In this document: one piece after another, positions 31,477-40,304 of the stretch | Numbering within the stretch: position 1 is the stretch's first letter | Layout of the letters: every line of letters begins with the position of its first letter | Assembly (NCBI GenBank): GCA_937927685.1 | Contig: CALBSC010000062.1 | Span: 45,274-109,273 of the forward strand | Source of the DNA: an uncultured Burkholderiales bacterium | GTDB taxonomy: Bacteria > Pseudomonadota > Gammaproteobacteria > Burkholderiales > Burkholderiaceae_C | DNA length: 64,000 nucleotides | Direction: 5' to 3' | The notes under the pieces: generated by a model | What the model was told of the DNA's origin: nothing | What the model saw: the letters and a program-made list of their open reading frames with translations, nothing else | The model's database searches: none | Made by a program: the position numbers and the translations under genes

Positions 31477-32541
31477 TCAGTTCACCACCTGGGCCAGCGC
31501 GCCCTGGGCGTACTTGCCGGCCATGATGCTCAAGGATTCGCCCTTGATCTTTGCGCCCTGGCCTTCACAGCCGAACTCGAGGTAGCGCTGCTTGCACACC
31601 GCCTTGGCGGCTTCACGCGCCGGCTTGAGCCACTCGCGGGCGTCGAACTTGTCCGGGTTCTCGTGCAGGAACTTGCGCACCGCGCCGGTCATGGCCAGGC
31701 GGATGTCGGTGTCGATGTTGATCTTGCGCACGCCGAACTTGATGGCTTCCTGGATCTCGCTCACCGGCACGCCGTAGGTCTGCTTCATCTTGCCGCCGTA
31801 CTGGTTGATGATGGCCAGCAATTCTTGCGGCACCGACGAGGAGCCGTGCATCACCAGGTGGGTGTTGGGAATGCGCGCGTTGATTTCCTTCACCCGGCTG
31901 ATGGCCAGCACGTCGCCGGTGGGGGGGCGGGTGAACTTGTAGGCGCCGTGGCTGGTGCCGATGGCAATGGCCAGCGCATCGAGCTGGGTTTCCTTCACAA
32001 AGCGGGCCGCCTCTTCCGGGTCGGTCAGCATCTGGCTGTGGTCCAGTTTGCCCACGGCGCCAATGCCGTCTTCCTCGCCGGCCTCGCCGGTCTCCAGGCT
32101 GCCCAGGCAGCCGAGTTCGCCCTCGACGGTGACGCCCACCTGGTGGGCCATCGTCACCACCTGGCGGGTGACGTTGACGTTGTAGGCAAAGTCGGCCGGC
32201 GTCTTGCCGTCTTCCATCAGCGAGCCGTCCATCATGACCGAGCCAAAGCCCAGGTCGATGGCGCCGGCGCAGATCTTGGGGCTGGTGCCGTGGTCCTGGT
32301 GCATCACCAGCGGGATGTGCGGGTAGGCCTCAGTGGCCGCCTGGATCAGGTGCTTGATGAAGGACTCGCCGGCGTACTTGCGGGCGCCCGCGCTGGCCTG
32401 CAGGATGACCGGTGCGCCCGTTTCATCGGCAGCGGCCATCACGGCCTGGACTTGCTCGAGGTTGTTGACGTTGAAGGCCGGAATGCCATAGCCGTTGGCG
32501 GCGGCGTGGTCGAGCAGTTCGCGCATTGAAACGAGAGCCAT
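31477..32541 (-). CDS. fba: Fructose-bisphosphate aldolase, class II (Calvin-cycle subtype)
   Basis: A 354-residue Zn-dependent aldolase that interconverts fructose 1,6-bisphosphate with DHAP and glyceraldehyde 3-phosphate. It shows PLVMHQDHG (Zn-binding His), GFGSVMMDGS, VEGELG, GTSHGAYKF and NIDTDIRLA. The sequence style is the Calvin-cycle (CbbA) subtype found in Burkholderiales regardless of autotrophy; no other cbb gene except pgk is in the window. It lies between pyk (80 bases upstream) and purC. Confidence 0.95.
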   Translation of the reverse strand: MALVSMRELLDHAAANGYGIPAFNVNNLEQVQAVMAAADETGAPVILQASAGARKYAGESFIKHLIQAATEAYPHIPLVMHQDHGTSPKICAGAIDLGFGSVMMDGSLMEDGKTPADFAYNVNVTRQVVTMAHQVGVTVEGELGCLGSLETGEAGEEDGIGAVGKLDHSQMLTDPEEAARFVKETQLDALAIAIGTSHGAYKFTRPPTGDVLAISRVKEINARIPNTHLVMHGSSSVPQELLAIINQYGGKMKQTYGVPVSEIQEAIKFGVRKINIDTDIRLAMTGAVRKFLHENPDKFDAREWLKPAREAAKAVCKQRYLEFGCEGQGAKIKGESLSIMAGKYAQGALAQVVN

Positions 32542-32621
32542 GATGAGTCCTGGTGCTGAATGGAAGAAAACCCATCGATTTTAGCGAGCCCAGCCTGCTC
32601 TGAGCCTGACAGCGTGTCGCC

Positions 32622-34070
32622 TCAGGCGACCTGGGAGATCTTCAGCATGTTGGTGCCGCCGGGCGAACCCATGGGCTCGCCGCAGGTGATGGCGTAGACG
32701 TCGCCGGTCTGGACAATACCGCGCTTCTTGAGGTGGTTCTCGGCCTGCACCAGGGCGGTGTCGCGGTCGGCGCTGGTGTCCATCAGCAGGGGGCTCACGT
32801 TGCGGTACAGCGCCATCTTGCGCTGGGTGCTGAGTTTGCTAGTGAGGGCATAAATGGGAATATGGATGCGCTGGCGGCTCATCCACAGCGCGGTGGAGCC
32901 CGACTCGGTCAGCGCCACCAGCGCCTTGGCGCCCAGGTGATGCGCGGTGAAGAGTGCCCCCATGGCGATGCTCTGGTCGATGCGGTTGAACGTCAGGCCG
33001 CTGAAATCCGCGTCGAGCTCGACGCGTTCGGCGGCTTCGGCCGCCACGCAGATCTGGGCCATCTCGATCACGGTTTCGAGGGGGTATTTGCCCGCCGCGG
33101 TCTCGGCGCTCAGCATCACGGCATCGGTGCCATCGAGCACGGCGTTGGCCACATCGCTCACCTCGGCGCGTGTGGGCACCGGGTTGGTGATCATGCTTTC
33201 CATCATCTGGGTGGCGGTGATGACCACCTTGTCGTGTGCGCGCGCCAGGCGGATCATGTGCTTTTGCAGCGCGGGCACGGCGGCATTGCCCACCTCGACC
33301 GCCAGATCGCCACGAGCGACCATGATGCCGTCACTGGCGCGCAGGATGTCGTCAAGATGGGGGATGGCCTCGGCGCGCTCGATCTTCGCGATCAGGCCCG
33401 GCCGGTGCTTGTACTCGGCGGCCGCCACGTTGGCCAGCTGGCGTGCCATCTCCATGTCGGTGGCGTTCTTGGGAAAGCTCACCGCCACATAGTCGGCCTG
33501 AAAACTCATGGCGGTCTTGATGTCCTCCATGTCCTTGGCGGTGAGGGCGGGCGCGGTCAGGCCGCCCCCCTTTTTGTTGATGCCCTTGTTGTTGGAGAGC
33601 TCGCCGCCGAGTTGGACCGTGGTGTGCACGGCCTCGCCCTTCACGGCGTCAACTTTGAGCACGATCAACCCGTCGTTGAGCAGCAGCAAGTCGCCCGGCT
33701 TCACATCCTGGGGCAATTCCTTGTAGTCCAGACCTACGCCCCGGATATCGCCGGGTGTGGTGCGCGACGCATCGAGGACAAACTGCGCGCCGGGCTCGAG
33801 CTGCACCTTGCCCTCGGCGAACTTGCCCACCCGGATCTTGGGGCCTTGCAGGTCGGCCATGATGGCCACCTCGCGCCCGGCCCGGGCCGCTGCTTCACGC
33901 ACCAGTCGGGCGCGGTCGATGTGGTCCTGCGCCACACCGTGGCTGAAATTGAGTCGCACCACGTTCACCCCGGCACGAATCATCTTCTCGAGGATGTCCG
34001 GATCGCTGGAGGCCGGGCCCAGCGTGGCCACGATTTTGGTTGAACGGCGAGGCTTGGCGGGTGTATTCAT
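32622..34070 (-). CDS. pyk: Pyruvate kinase
   Basis: A 482-residue glycolytic enzyme converting PEP and ADP to pyruvate and ATP. Signatures: RRSTKIVATLGPASSD at the N-terminus, VRLNFSHG, MADLQGPKIRVG, the active-site segment GLIAKIERAEAI and MVARGDLAVEVG, and ATQMMESMI. The start is set at MNTPAKPRRST; another ATG lies three codons upstream. A GAGAAT hexamer ends seven bases before the chosen ATG and no clear Shine-Dalgarno is seen. Confidence 0.96.
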   Translation of the reverse strand: MNTPAKPRRSTKIVATLGPASSDPDILEKMIRAGVNVVRLNFSHGVAQDHIDRARLVREAAARAGREVAIMADLQGPKIRVGKFAEGKVQLEPGAQFVLDASRTTPGDIRGVGLDYKELPQDVKPGDLLLLNDGLIVLKVDAVKGEAVHTTVQLGGELSNNKGINKKGGGLTAPALTAKDMEDIKTAMSFQADYVAVSFPKNATDMEMARQLANVAAAEYKHRPGLIAKIERAEAIPHLDDILRASDGIMVARGDLAVEVGNAAVPALQKHMIRLARAHDKVVITATQMMESMITNPVPTRAEVSDVANAVLDGTDAVMLSAETAAGKYPLETVIEMAQICVAAEAAERVELDADFSGLTFNRIDQSIAMGALFTAHHLGAKALVALTESGSTALWMSRQRIHIPIYALTSKLSTQRKMALYRNVSPLLMDTSADRDTALVQAENHLKKRGIVQTGDVYAITCGEPMGSPGGTNMLKISQVA

Positions 34071-34194
34071 GCAAATCATTCTCACATGAATTCGGGTCTG
34101 AAGCGTGACTGATACCGCTTTGTGAGTGCGATGCGATCCACCGGGCGGCGACCCATGCACCATGGAGGTCATCCACCACCGACCTGAACTGACC

Positions 34195-34887
34195 ATGAAG
34201 CCCCTGCACCCGGTACAACCCAGCCACCACCGCCTGGCCGACGCCCAGGCCTTGATCAACACCTTGCCCACCGCGCGCCTGCGCCGGCTGGCGCAACTGG
34301 GCGACATCCGGCTGTTTCACCGCCATGCCGTCCTCCTGCACGAAGGCACGCCAGGGGAGGACCTGATCATCATCCTCGAGGGACGTGTGCGGGTGTATTC
34401 CAACTCGGGCGGTTCCAGGCCGCGCGAAGTGACCTATGGCATTTGCAGTTCCGGCGATGTGGTGGGTGAAATGAGCCTGGGCGGCGACGTGCGCTCGGCC
34501 AGCGTGCAAGCCCTGCACCCCAGTTGGTGCTCGGTGGTGCCGCGCGCGCAGTTGCTGAATTTCATCGCGCAGGAACCGGCCTTTGCCCTGGATTTGCTGG
34601 CCACGGTGGTGGCCCGTGCGCGCCAGGCCACCCAAACGGTGCGGCAAGTGCTGTTCACCGACACCTACGGCCGCTTGTGCGAGTTGCTCACGCGTCACAC
34701 CGAGCGGTTACCCGATGGGCGCTTGCTGGTGCGCGAGCGCATGACGCACGCCCTGATGGCGCAGCAAATCGGCTCCAGCCGGGAGATGGTCAGCCGCTTG
34801 CTCAAGGACCTGATCATCGGGGGGTACATCAGTCGCAACGAACGGCGGCAATATTTCATCTGCGCGCCCTTGCCCTTGCGCTGGTAG
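34195..34887 (+). CDS. Crp/Fnr family transcriptional regulator
   Basis: A 230-residue regulator with an N-terminal cyclic-nucleotide-binding beta-roll (ILEGRVRVYSNSGG, GDVVGEMSLGGDVRSASVQAL) and a C-terminal winged helix with recognition helix SSREMVSRLLKDL. The cysteine cluster of oxygen-sensing Fnr is absent from the N-terminus, so an Fe-S sensor is unlikely; the ligand is unknown. The start is uncertain: ATG codons 11 and 23 codons upstream are in frame and none has a good ribosome-binding site. The desaturase gene follows on the same strand with operator-like palindromes between. Confidence 0.88.
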   Translation: MKPLHPVQPSHHRLADAQALINTLPTARLRRLAQLGDIRLFHRHAVLLHEGTPGEDLIIILEGRVRVYSNSGGSRPREVTYGICSSGDVVGEMSLGGDVRSASVQALHPSWCSVVPRAQLLNFIAQEPAFALDLLATVVARARQATQTVRQVLFTDTYGRLCELLTRHTERLPDGRLLVRERMTHALMAQQIGSSREMVSRLLKDLIIGGYISRNERRQYFICAPLPLRW

Positions 34888-34923
34888 GCGTTGGCGGTGC
34901 GGCGCCCCCTCCCGGGGGGCTGA

Positions 34924-34937
34924 CTGATCGAAATCAA
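34924..34937. promoter_or_regulatory. FNR/Crp-type box
   Basis: CTGAT-CGAA-ATCAA differs from the FNR/ANR consensus TTGAT-N4-ATCAA at one base. It lies 37 bases after the regulator gene and 151 bases before the desaturase ATG. Confidence 0.6.
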
Positions 34938-34951
34938 TACTTTGGTATTGA
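34934..34951. repeat. 7-bp palindrome overlapping the FNR-type box
   Basis: TCAATAC and GTATTGA form a perfect inverted repeat around TTTG and share four bases with the FNR-type box, so two operators may compete here. Confidence 0.5.
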
Positions 34952-35088
34952 AGCCCTGGCCCGTTCGATCTTGCAACACTTTATGACCCTGGTCAGCACA
35001 CGGCGCATGTGTCAGGAGATAATGGCGGTATCGCATCACGCCATGCGGACAGTTGGTGGCGTGGGCGCTGACACGTTTTGCTATTTTC

Positions 35089-36180
35089 ATGAATACCACC
35101 ACGACCGACCAACCGATCCCCCCCGGACAACCCCTGCCCCACCGCAAGGTCTTGCGCGAGTGGCTCATCCCGCTGGCTGACCGCACCACGTTCTATGCGC
35201 TGGTGCTGCTGGTGCTGGACCTGACCGTCTGGGCCACCCTGCTGGCCGGTACCGTGCTGTTTGACGCCTGGTGGGCCAAGCTGCTGTGCGGGCTGGCGGC
35301 CGGCTTTGTGATCGGACGGTTATTCATCATTGGCCACGATGCCTGCCACCAAAGCCTCACGCCGCACCGCGGCCTCAACAAGTGGCTGGGCCGCATTGCC
35401 TTCCTGCCGTCGCTCACGCCTTACAGCCTGTGGGACGTGGGCCACAACGTGGTGCACCACGGCTACACCAACCTCAAGGGCTTTGATTTCGTGTGGGCCC
35501 CGCTCACCCAGGCCGAATACGATGCGCTCACCCCCCTGGAGCGTCTGATGGACCGTGTGTACCGCAGCGGCTGGGCGCCGGGCGTGTATTACATGGTCGA
35601 GATCTGGTGGAACCGCATGTTCTTCCCCAATGCCCGTCACATGCCGACGCGCCGCAATATCTTCGTGCAGGACAACCTACTGGTCAGCGCTTTCGGTCTC
35701 GTCTGGATCGGGGTGATGACCGCCGCTGCCCTGGCGTTCGATCAATCGGTGGCCCTGGTGCTGCTGATGGGCGTGGTCGTGCCCTTCCTGTTCTGGTGCG
35801 CCATGATTGGATTTGTGGTGTACGTCCACCACACCCACGTGAAAGTGTCCTGGCATGATGACCGCAGCGCCTGGTCCAAGGCCCAGCCCTTCGTGTCCAC
35901 CACGGTGCACCTGACCTTCCCGTTCAAGATTGGCGCACTGATGCACCACATCATGGAGCACACCGCCCACCACGTGGACATGAGCATCCCGCTGTACAAG
36001 CTGAGCCAGGCGCAGGACAAGCTCGAAACCATGCTGCCCGAACGCATCATCGTGCAGCCCTTCTCCTGGCGCTGGTACTTCGAGACGGCGCGCCAGTGCA
36101 AGCTGTACGACTTCACCCGCCGCTGCTGGACGGATTACGCCGGTCGTGCGACCAGCCAGCCGACCCCGTTGCCGACCTGA
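35089..36180 (+). CDS. Membrane fatty acid desaturase
   Basis: A 363-residue integral membrane di-iron desaturase. The three histidine boxes are visible: HDACH at 83-87, HNVVHH at 119-124, and HHIMEHTAHH near residue 285, with several hydrophobic segments between. It probably introduces a double bond into membrane acyl chains; position and acyl carrier cannot be read. Because the reaction needs oxygen, the FNR-type box upstream is a plausible control point. The start is placed at MNTTTTDQPIP. Confidence 0.9.
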   Translation: MNTTTTDQPIPPGQPLPHRKVLREWLIPLADRTTFYALVLLVLDLTVWATLLAGTVLFDAWWAKLLCGLAAGFVIGRLFIIGHDACHQSLTPHRGLNKWLGRIAFLPSLTPYSLWDVGHNVVHHGYTNLKGFDFVWAPLTQAEYDALTPLERLMDRVYRSGWAPGVYYMVEIWWNRMFFPNARHMPTRRNIFVQDNLLVSAFGLVWIGVMTAAALAFDQSVALVLLMGVVVPFLFWCAMIGFVVYVHHTHVKVSWHDDRSAWSKAQPFVSTTVHLTFPFKIGALMHHIMEHTAHHVDMSIPLYKLSQAQDKLETMLPERIIVQPFSWRWYFETARQCKLYDFTRRCWTDYAGRATSQPTPLPT

Positions 36181-36198
36181 GCCACTCAAGGCCACCAT

Positions 36199-36225
36199 AA
36201 AAAGCTCCCCTCGGGGAGCTTTTTT
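36199..36225. terminator. Bidirectional intrinsic terminator (desaturase/pgk)
   Basis: AGCTCCCC and GGGGAGCT form an 8-bp stem with a TC-containing loop, flanked by AAAAA on the left and TTTTTT on the right, so it can end transcription from both the desaturase and the convergent pgk. Confidence 0.9.
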
Positions 36226-36242
36226 GTTTCTCCTGCGTGCCC

Positions 36243-37436
36243 TCAGGCGCTGGCGCGACGGGTGAGGATTTCCAGCGCAGGCAGCGTCTTGCCTTCCAGC
36301 ACCTCCAGGAAGGCGCCGCCCCCCGTGGAGATGTAGCCGATCCGGGACTCGATGCCGAAGCGGGCAATCGCAGCCAGGGTGTCACCCCCCCCGGCAATGC
36401 TGAACCCGTCCGAGTCGGCAATGGCCCGCGCCACCACCTCGGTGCCTTTGGAGAAGGCATCAAACTCGAACACCCCCACGGGGCCGTTCCAGACGATGGT
36501 GCCGGCCGCACGCAGCTGCGTGGCCAGGCGTTGTGCGGTCTCGGGGCCGATGTCCAGGATCATGTCATCGGCGGCCACATCCTGCGCGGCCTTGATGGTG
36601 GCCGGCGCATCGGCGGCAAAGGACTTGGCGGTGACCACGTCGGTGGGAATCGGCACCTCGGCACCGCGCGCCTTCATGGCTTGGATCACTCGGCGGGCCT
36701 GCTCCACCAGATCGGGCTCGGCCAGGCTCTTGCCGATGGGCAACCCCGCGGCCAGCAAGAAGGTATTGGCAATGCCGCCGCCCACGATGAGCTGATCGAC
36801 CTTGTCGGCCAGGCTTTGCAGGATGGTGAGTTTGGTCGACACCTTGGAGCCCGCCACGATGGCCACCAAGGGGCGGCGCGGGGCGGCGAGGGCGCGGGTG
36901 ATGGCATCGATTTCCGCGGCCAGCAGGGGCCCGGCGCAGGCAATGGGCGCAAACTGGGCGATGCCATAGGTGGTGGCCTCGGCGCGGTGCGCGGTGCCAA
37001 AGGCGTCATTGACATAGATGTCGCACAAGGCGGCCATCTGGCGTGACAAGGCTTCCTGGTTCTTTTTCTCACCGGGGTTGACGCGGCAGTTTTCCAGCAG
37101 CACCACCTGCCCGGCGGCCACGTTCACCCCCTGTACCCAGTCACGCACCAGGGTGACGGGCTGGCCCAGCAGCTCGCCCAGGCGCTCGGCCACGGGTTGC
37201 AGCGAGTCCTCGGGTCGCAAGGTGCCTTCGGTGGGACGGCCCAGGTGCGAGGTGACCATCACGGCCGCGCCCGCCGCCAACGCCTGGCGGATGCACGGCA
37301 GCGAGGCGCGGATGCGGGTGTCCTCGGTGATGCGCCCCTGGTCGTCCTGCGGCACGTTCAGATCAGCACGGATGAAAACACGGCGACCCTGGACCTGGCC
37401 CTGGGCGCACAAATCGGAAAAGCGGATAACGTTCAT
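36243..37436 (-). CDS. pgk: Phosphoglycerate kinase
   Basis: A 397-residue glycolytic/Calvin kinase transferring phosphate between 1,3-bisphosphoglycerate and ADP. Signatures: RVFIRADLNVPQDD, TSHLGRPTEG, AIVAGSKVSTKLTIL, and the C-terminal GGGDTLAAIARFGIESRIGYISTGGGAFLEVLEG. The start is set at the ATG of MNVIRFSDL; a GTG two codons upstream is an alternative. TAAAAT ends seven bases before the ATG and no ribosome-binding site is present. It is separated from pyk and fba by the divergent regulator/desaturase pair. Confidence 0.96.
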   Translation of the reverse strand: MNVIRFSDLCAQGQVQGRRVFIRADLNVPQDDQGRITEDTRIRASLPCIRQALAAGAAVMVTSHLGRPTEGTLRPEDSLQPVAERLGELLGQPVTLVRDWVQGVNVAAGQVVLLENCRVNPGEKKNQEALSRQMAALCDIYVNDAFGTAHRAEATTYGIAQFAPIACAGPLLAAEIDAITRALAAPRRPLVAIVAGSKVSTKLTILQSLADKVDQLIVGGGIANTFLLAAGLPIGKSLAEPDLVEQARRVIQAMKARGAEVPIPTDVVTAKSFAADAPATIKAAQDVAADDMILDIGPETAQRLATQLRAAGTIVWNGPVGVFEFDAFSKGTEVVARAIADSDGFSIAGGGDTLAAIARFGIESRIGYISTGGGAFLEVLEGKTLPALEILTRRASA

Positions 37437-37521
37437 GCGCACAATTTTAGAAGCCTCGGCTTGGCACCGCCTGACGCCTGTGCAGGCGCGCGACGCCAGG
37501 GCCCAGTCCTGGCCGGCGCGC

Positions 37522-37863
37522 TTACCAGCCCAAGCCCAGGTGGAGCGGGAGGTACACCGCCATGCCGGTCACGATGGTGCCCAGGATGGAATGACTGCGC
37601 CCGCGCTGCAGCAGGAAAAAGGCGCCACTGGCCAGGGCGGCCGGCCAGCGGGCATCGCGCCAGTCGGTGATGAGGTGGCCCTGGAGGGTGAGGATTTCGG
37701 GCACGATGACCACCGTCAGCGCGGCGATGGGCGCATAGCGCAGACCGCGCTCGGCCCAGCCCGGCAATTCCCAGGGCTGGTCCGAGATGAAGAAGAAACA
37801 CCGGGTGACCACGGTCACCAAGGCCAACGCCACCATCGTGAGCACATGGTCGAATTCAATCAT
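37522..37863 (-). CDS. azlD: AzlD family branched-chain amino acid exporter subunit
   Basis: A 113-residue protein with about four hydrophobic segments (MVALALVTVVTRCFFFI, LRYAPIAALTVVIVPEIL, GMAVYLPLHLGLGW). AzlD is the small partner of AzlC in exporters of branched-chain amino acids and related compounds; here the substrate is inferred only from family. The start codon overlaps the azlC stop (ATGA). Confidence 0.88.
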   Translation of the reverse strand: MIEFDHVLTMVALALVTVVTRCFFFISDQPWELPGWAERGLRYAPIAALTVVIVPEILTLQGHLITDWRDARWPAALASGAFFLLQRGRSHSILGTIVTGMAVYLPLHLGLGW

Positions 37864-38600
37864 GTGCCGTCCTTGGGTGGGGGGGTGAGGACTGGCGAGC
37901 GGTCCAGCAACATGCACAGCGCTACCGCCACGGCAATGCCCACCACGATGTTGAGCTTCAAGGGCAGTGCCACCGCCGCCACGCTGGCCGTGCCGCCCAC
38001 CACGGCAGAAAACACCCGCAGTCGCGAGGTGGCCAGCGAACACGTCACGCCCACCAGTCCCAGAATGCCGGCAAACCCCAGGCCCCAGTGCGCGGGCACC
38101 GCCCGGGTCAGGGCGATGCCGATCAGCCCCGTGCCCACCCAGTTGACCCAGGTGAGAAAGTAATGCCCACTCAGAAAGGCCTGCTCGGCACGTTGTCCGG
38201 CAGCGTCGGCTGATGGCTTCGGAAAGCGCTGGGTGAACTGCACATAGCTGAGGTCGGCGGTGAGATAACCGCTGATCAGGCGCTGCCAGCGCGGCCACAC
38301 CATCATGTAGGGTCGCAGGTGTGCGCTGAACACCACGAAGCGCAGGTTCACACACACCGCCGTCGCCACAATGACCCACATGGGCGCCTGGGCGGCCAGC
38401 AGGGGAATGGCGGCGAGCTGCACGCTGCCGGCGTACACGATCAGGGTCATCAGCACCGAATCAAACGTGCTCATGCCTGCGTTGACCATCGATACACCGG
38501 TCATCAGGCCCCACGCCGCCAGACCGGGTGCCAGCGCTGCGCTGGCGCGCACGCCTTCCCAGAAAGCCGGGTGGGTGTAGTTGGCGCGCAGGAAAAACAT
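37860..38600 (-). CDS. azlC: AzlC family branched-chain amino acid permease
   Basis: A 246-residue membrane protein of the AzlC/YgaZ family: FWEGVRASAALAPGLAAWGLMTGVSMVNAG near the start, FDSVLMTLIVYAGSVQLAAIPLL, and VNLRFVVFSAHLRPYMM are characteristic. It forms the main exporter unit with AzlD, whose gene overlaps its end by four bases. The start is set at MFFLRANYTHPAFWEG. It lies directly downstream of fmt. Confidence 0.92.
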   Translation of the reverse strand: MFFLRANYTHPAFWEGVRASAALAPGLAAWGLMTGVSMVNAGMSTFDSVLMTLIVYAGSVQLAAIPLLAAQAPMWVIVATAVCVNLRFVVFSAHLRPYMMVWPRWQRLISGYLTADLSYVQFTQRFPKPSADAAGQRAEQAFLSGHYFLTWVNWVGTGLIGIALTRAVPAHWGLGFAGILGLVGVTCSLATSRLRVFSAVVGGTASVAAVALPLKLNIVVGIAVAVALCMLLDRSPVLTPPPKDGT

Positions 38601-38622
38601 GAGGCACAAGCGGGGCGCTGGG

Positions 38623-39657
38623 TCAGCGACGGACCGACGTGCCGGGTGACAGGCTGGCGGGGTCGCCTGAAGCAATACCCGGCGTGCGCTGGGCCGGGGT
38701 GGCCGGCAGGCTGAACGACTCGCCCACCCGAACCGGGTGACCGCGCACATACTCGGCCACCGCCACCCGACGGCCGCCTGCGCGTTGCAGGGCCAGGATG
38801 CGCAGCACACCACTGCCGCAGGCCACATCGATCCCCGCCGCTGAAGCGGCCACGACGGTACCGGGCGCGGCGCTGCCAGCGCCTCCGTGGGTGACGTCGC
38901 ATTGCCAGACTTTCAGCACGTCATCACCCCAGGTGGCTTGCGCACCCGGAAAGGGATCGAAGGCCCGCACCTGTCGTGCCAGGCTCAGCGCGTCTCGACG
39001 CCAGTCCAGCGGGGCCTCGTGCTTCTCGATCTTGTGGGCGTAAGTCACCCCCTCGGCGGGCTGCGGTGTGCGCGGCAAGCTGTCGAGTTGTGCCAGCGCC
39101 TCCACCATGAGCCGACCGCCCAGCGTGGCCAGCCGGTCATGCAGCGCAGCGGTGCTGTCCTGGGGGTCGATGGGCTCGCGGGCCACCAGCAGCATGTCGC
39201 CGGTGTCCAGCCCGGCGTCCATCTGCATGATGGTGATGCCGCTCTCGCGGTCACCCGCCTCGATGGCCCGATGGATGGGCGCGGCACCGCGCCAGCGCGG
39301 CAGGAGCGAAGCATGGATGTTCAAACATCCTTGGGGCGGCAAGGCCAGCACCCAGTCGGGCAGGATCAGGCCGTAGGCGGCCACCACCATGGCCTCAGCG
39401 CCGCAGGCTTGCAGCACCTCGCGGGCCTGCTGGGCGTCTTCCGGGTAGCGGCCGTCCAGGCGAAGACTGCGCGGTTGCGCCACCGGGATGTGGTGCGCCA
39501 GAGCCAGTTGCTTGACGGCCGAGGCCTGCAGTTTCAGGCCGCGGCCTGCCGGGCGGTCGGGTTGTGTGAGCACCAGGCACACCTCATGACCCGCTGTCAG
39601 CAGCGCCGCCAGCGCCTCGCGCGCGAACACCGGCGTGCCGGCAAAGACGAGCCGCAT
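38623..39657 (-). CDS. fmt: Methionyl-tRNA formyltransferase
   Basis: A 344-residue enzyme that formylates initiator Met-tRNA. Motifs: MRLVFAGTPVFAREALAAL at the N-terminus, LNIHASLLPRWRGAAPIHRAI (formyl-folate/catalytic region) and IMQMDAGLDTGDML, then a C-terminal tRNA-binding domain. The true start is the conserved MRLVFAGTP; the open frame extends 41 codons upstream over def. Two bases separate it from the def stop, giving a def-fmt operon. Confidence 0.96.
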   Translation of the reverse strand: MRLVFAGTPVFAREALAALLTAGHEVCLVLTQPDRPAGRGLKLQASAVKQLALAHHIPVAQPRSLRLDGRYPEDAQQAREVLQACGAEAMVVAAYGLILPDWVLALPPQGCLNIHASLLPRWRGAAPIHRAIEAGDRESGITIMQMDAGLDTGDMLLVAREPIDPQDSTAALHDRLATLGGRLMVEALAQLDSLPRTPQPAEGVTYAHKIEKHEAPLDWRRDALSLARQVRAFDPFPGAQATWGDDVLKVWQCDVTHGGAGSAAPGTVVAASAAGIDVACGSGVLRILALQRAGGRRVAVAEYVRGHPVRVGESFSLPATPAQRTPGIASGDPASLSPGTSVRR

Positions 39658-39659
39658 GG

Positions 39660-40169
39660 TCAGGACTGCGCTTCGCGTTGCGCCTTGAGCATCTTGGTTT
39701 TGATGCGGCCACGCTTGAGCATGGACAGGTATTCGACGAACACCTTGCCCTTCAAGTGGTCCATCTCGTGCTGGATGCACACGGCGGTGAGCTCGGTGGC
39801 CTCGATTTCGCGCAGCTGTCCGTGCTCATCCAGCGCCTGCACGCGCACTGCAGCGGCGCGTTCGACCTTGTCGTAAATGCCGGGAACCGACAGGCAGCCC
39901 TCTTCCCAGATGATGTGCTCATCGCTCATCCAGACGATCTGGGGGTTGATCAGCACCACGGGTTGGTCGTGCTCTTCAGAGGTGTCCATGACGATCACCT
40001 GCTCGTGCACGTCGATCTGGGTGGCTGCGAGCCCGACGCCCTTGGAGTCGTACATGGTTTCGAGCATGTCGGAGGCCAGCTGGCGGATGCGGTCGTCCAC
40101 GGCCGGCACCGGGCGCGCGACGGTGTGTAGCCGAGGGTCGGGATAGACGAGGATGGATAACAGAGCCAT
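39660..40169 (-). CDS. def: Peptide deformylase
   Basis: A 169-residue metalloenzyme that removes the N-formyl group from new proteins. All three motifs are present: GVGLAATQ, EGCLSVPG and QHEMDHLKG. It pairs functionally with fmt directly downstream. A GACAAT hexamer ends seven bases before the ATG without a clear ribosome-binding site. Divergent from dprA. Confidence 0.97.
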   Translation of the reverse strand: MALLSILVYPDPRLHTVARPVPAVDDRIRQLASDMLETMYDSKGVGLAATQIDVHEQVIVMDTSEEHDQPVVLINPQIVWMSDEHIIWEEGCLSVPGIYDKVERAAAVRVQALDEHGQLREIEATELTAVCIQHEMDHLKGKVFVEYLSMLKRGRIKTKMLKAQREAQS

Positions 40170-40304
40170 GCCCGTTATTGTCCCAGTTTTGACGCTGCTC
40201 GGCGAGTGTGTGCGCGAGTAACACTTCCCAGCCCGGAGAGCGCAACTCGCCGGCCAGCGAGAGATCGGTGCCTACGATCGCCCGACTTCACACAGGAGCC
40301 GACG

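Noticed and set aside
30826..32529. A 567-codon plus-strand frame opposite purC and fba
   Set aside because: Antisense across two conserved genes; no motif, low-complexity composition.
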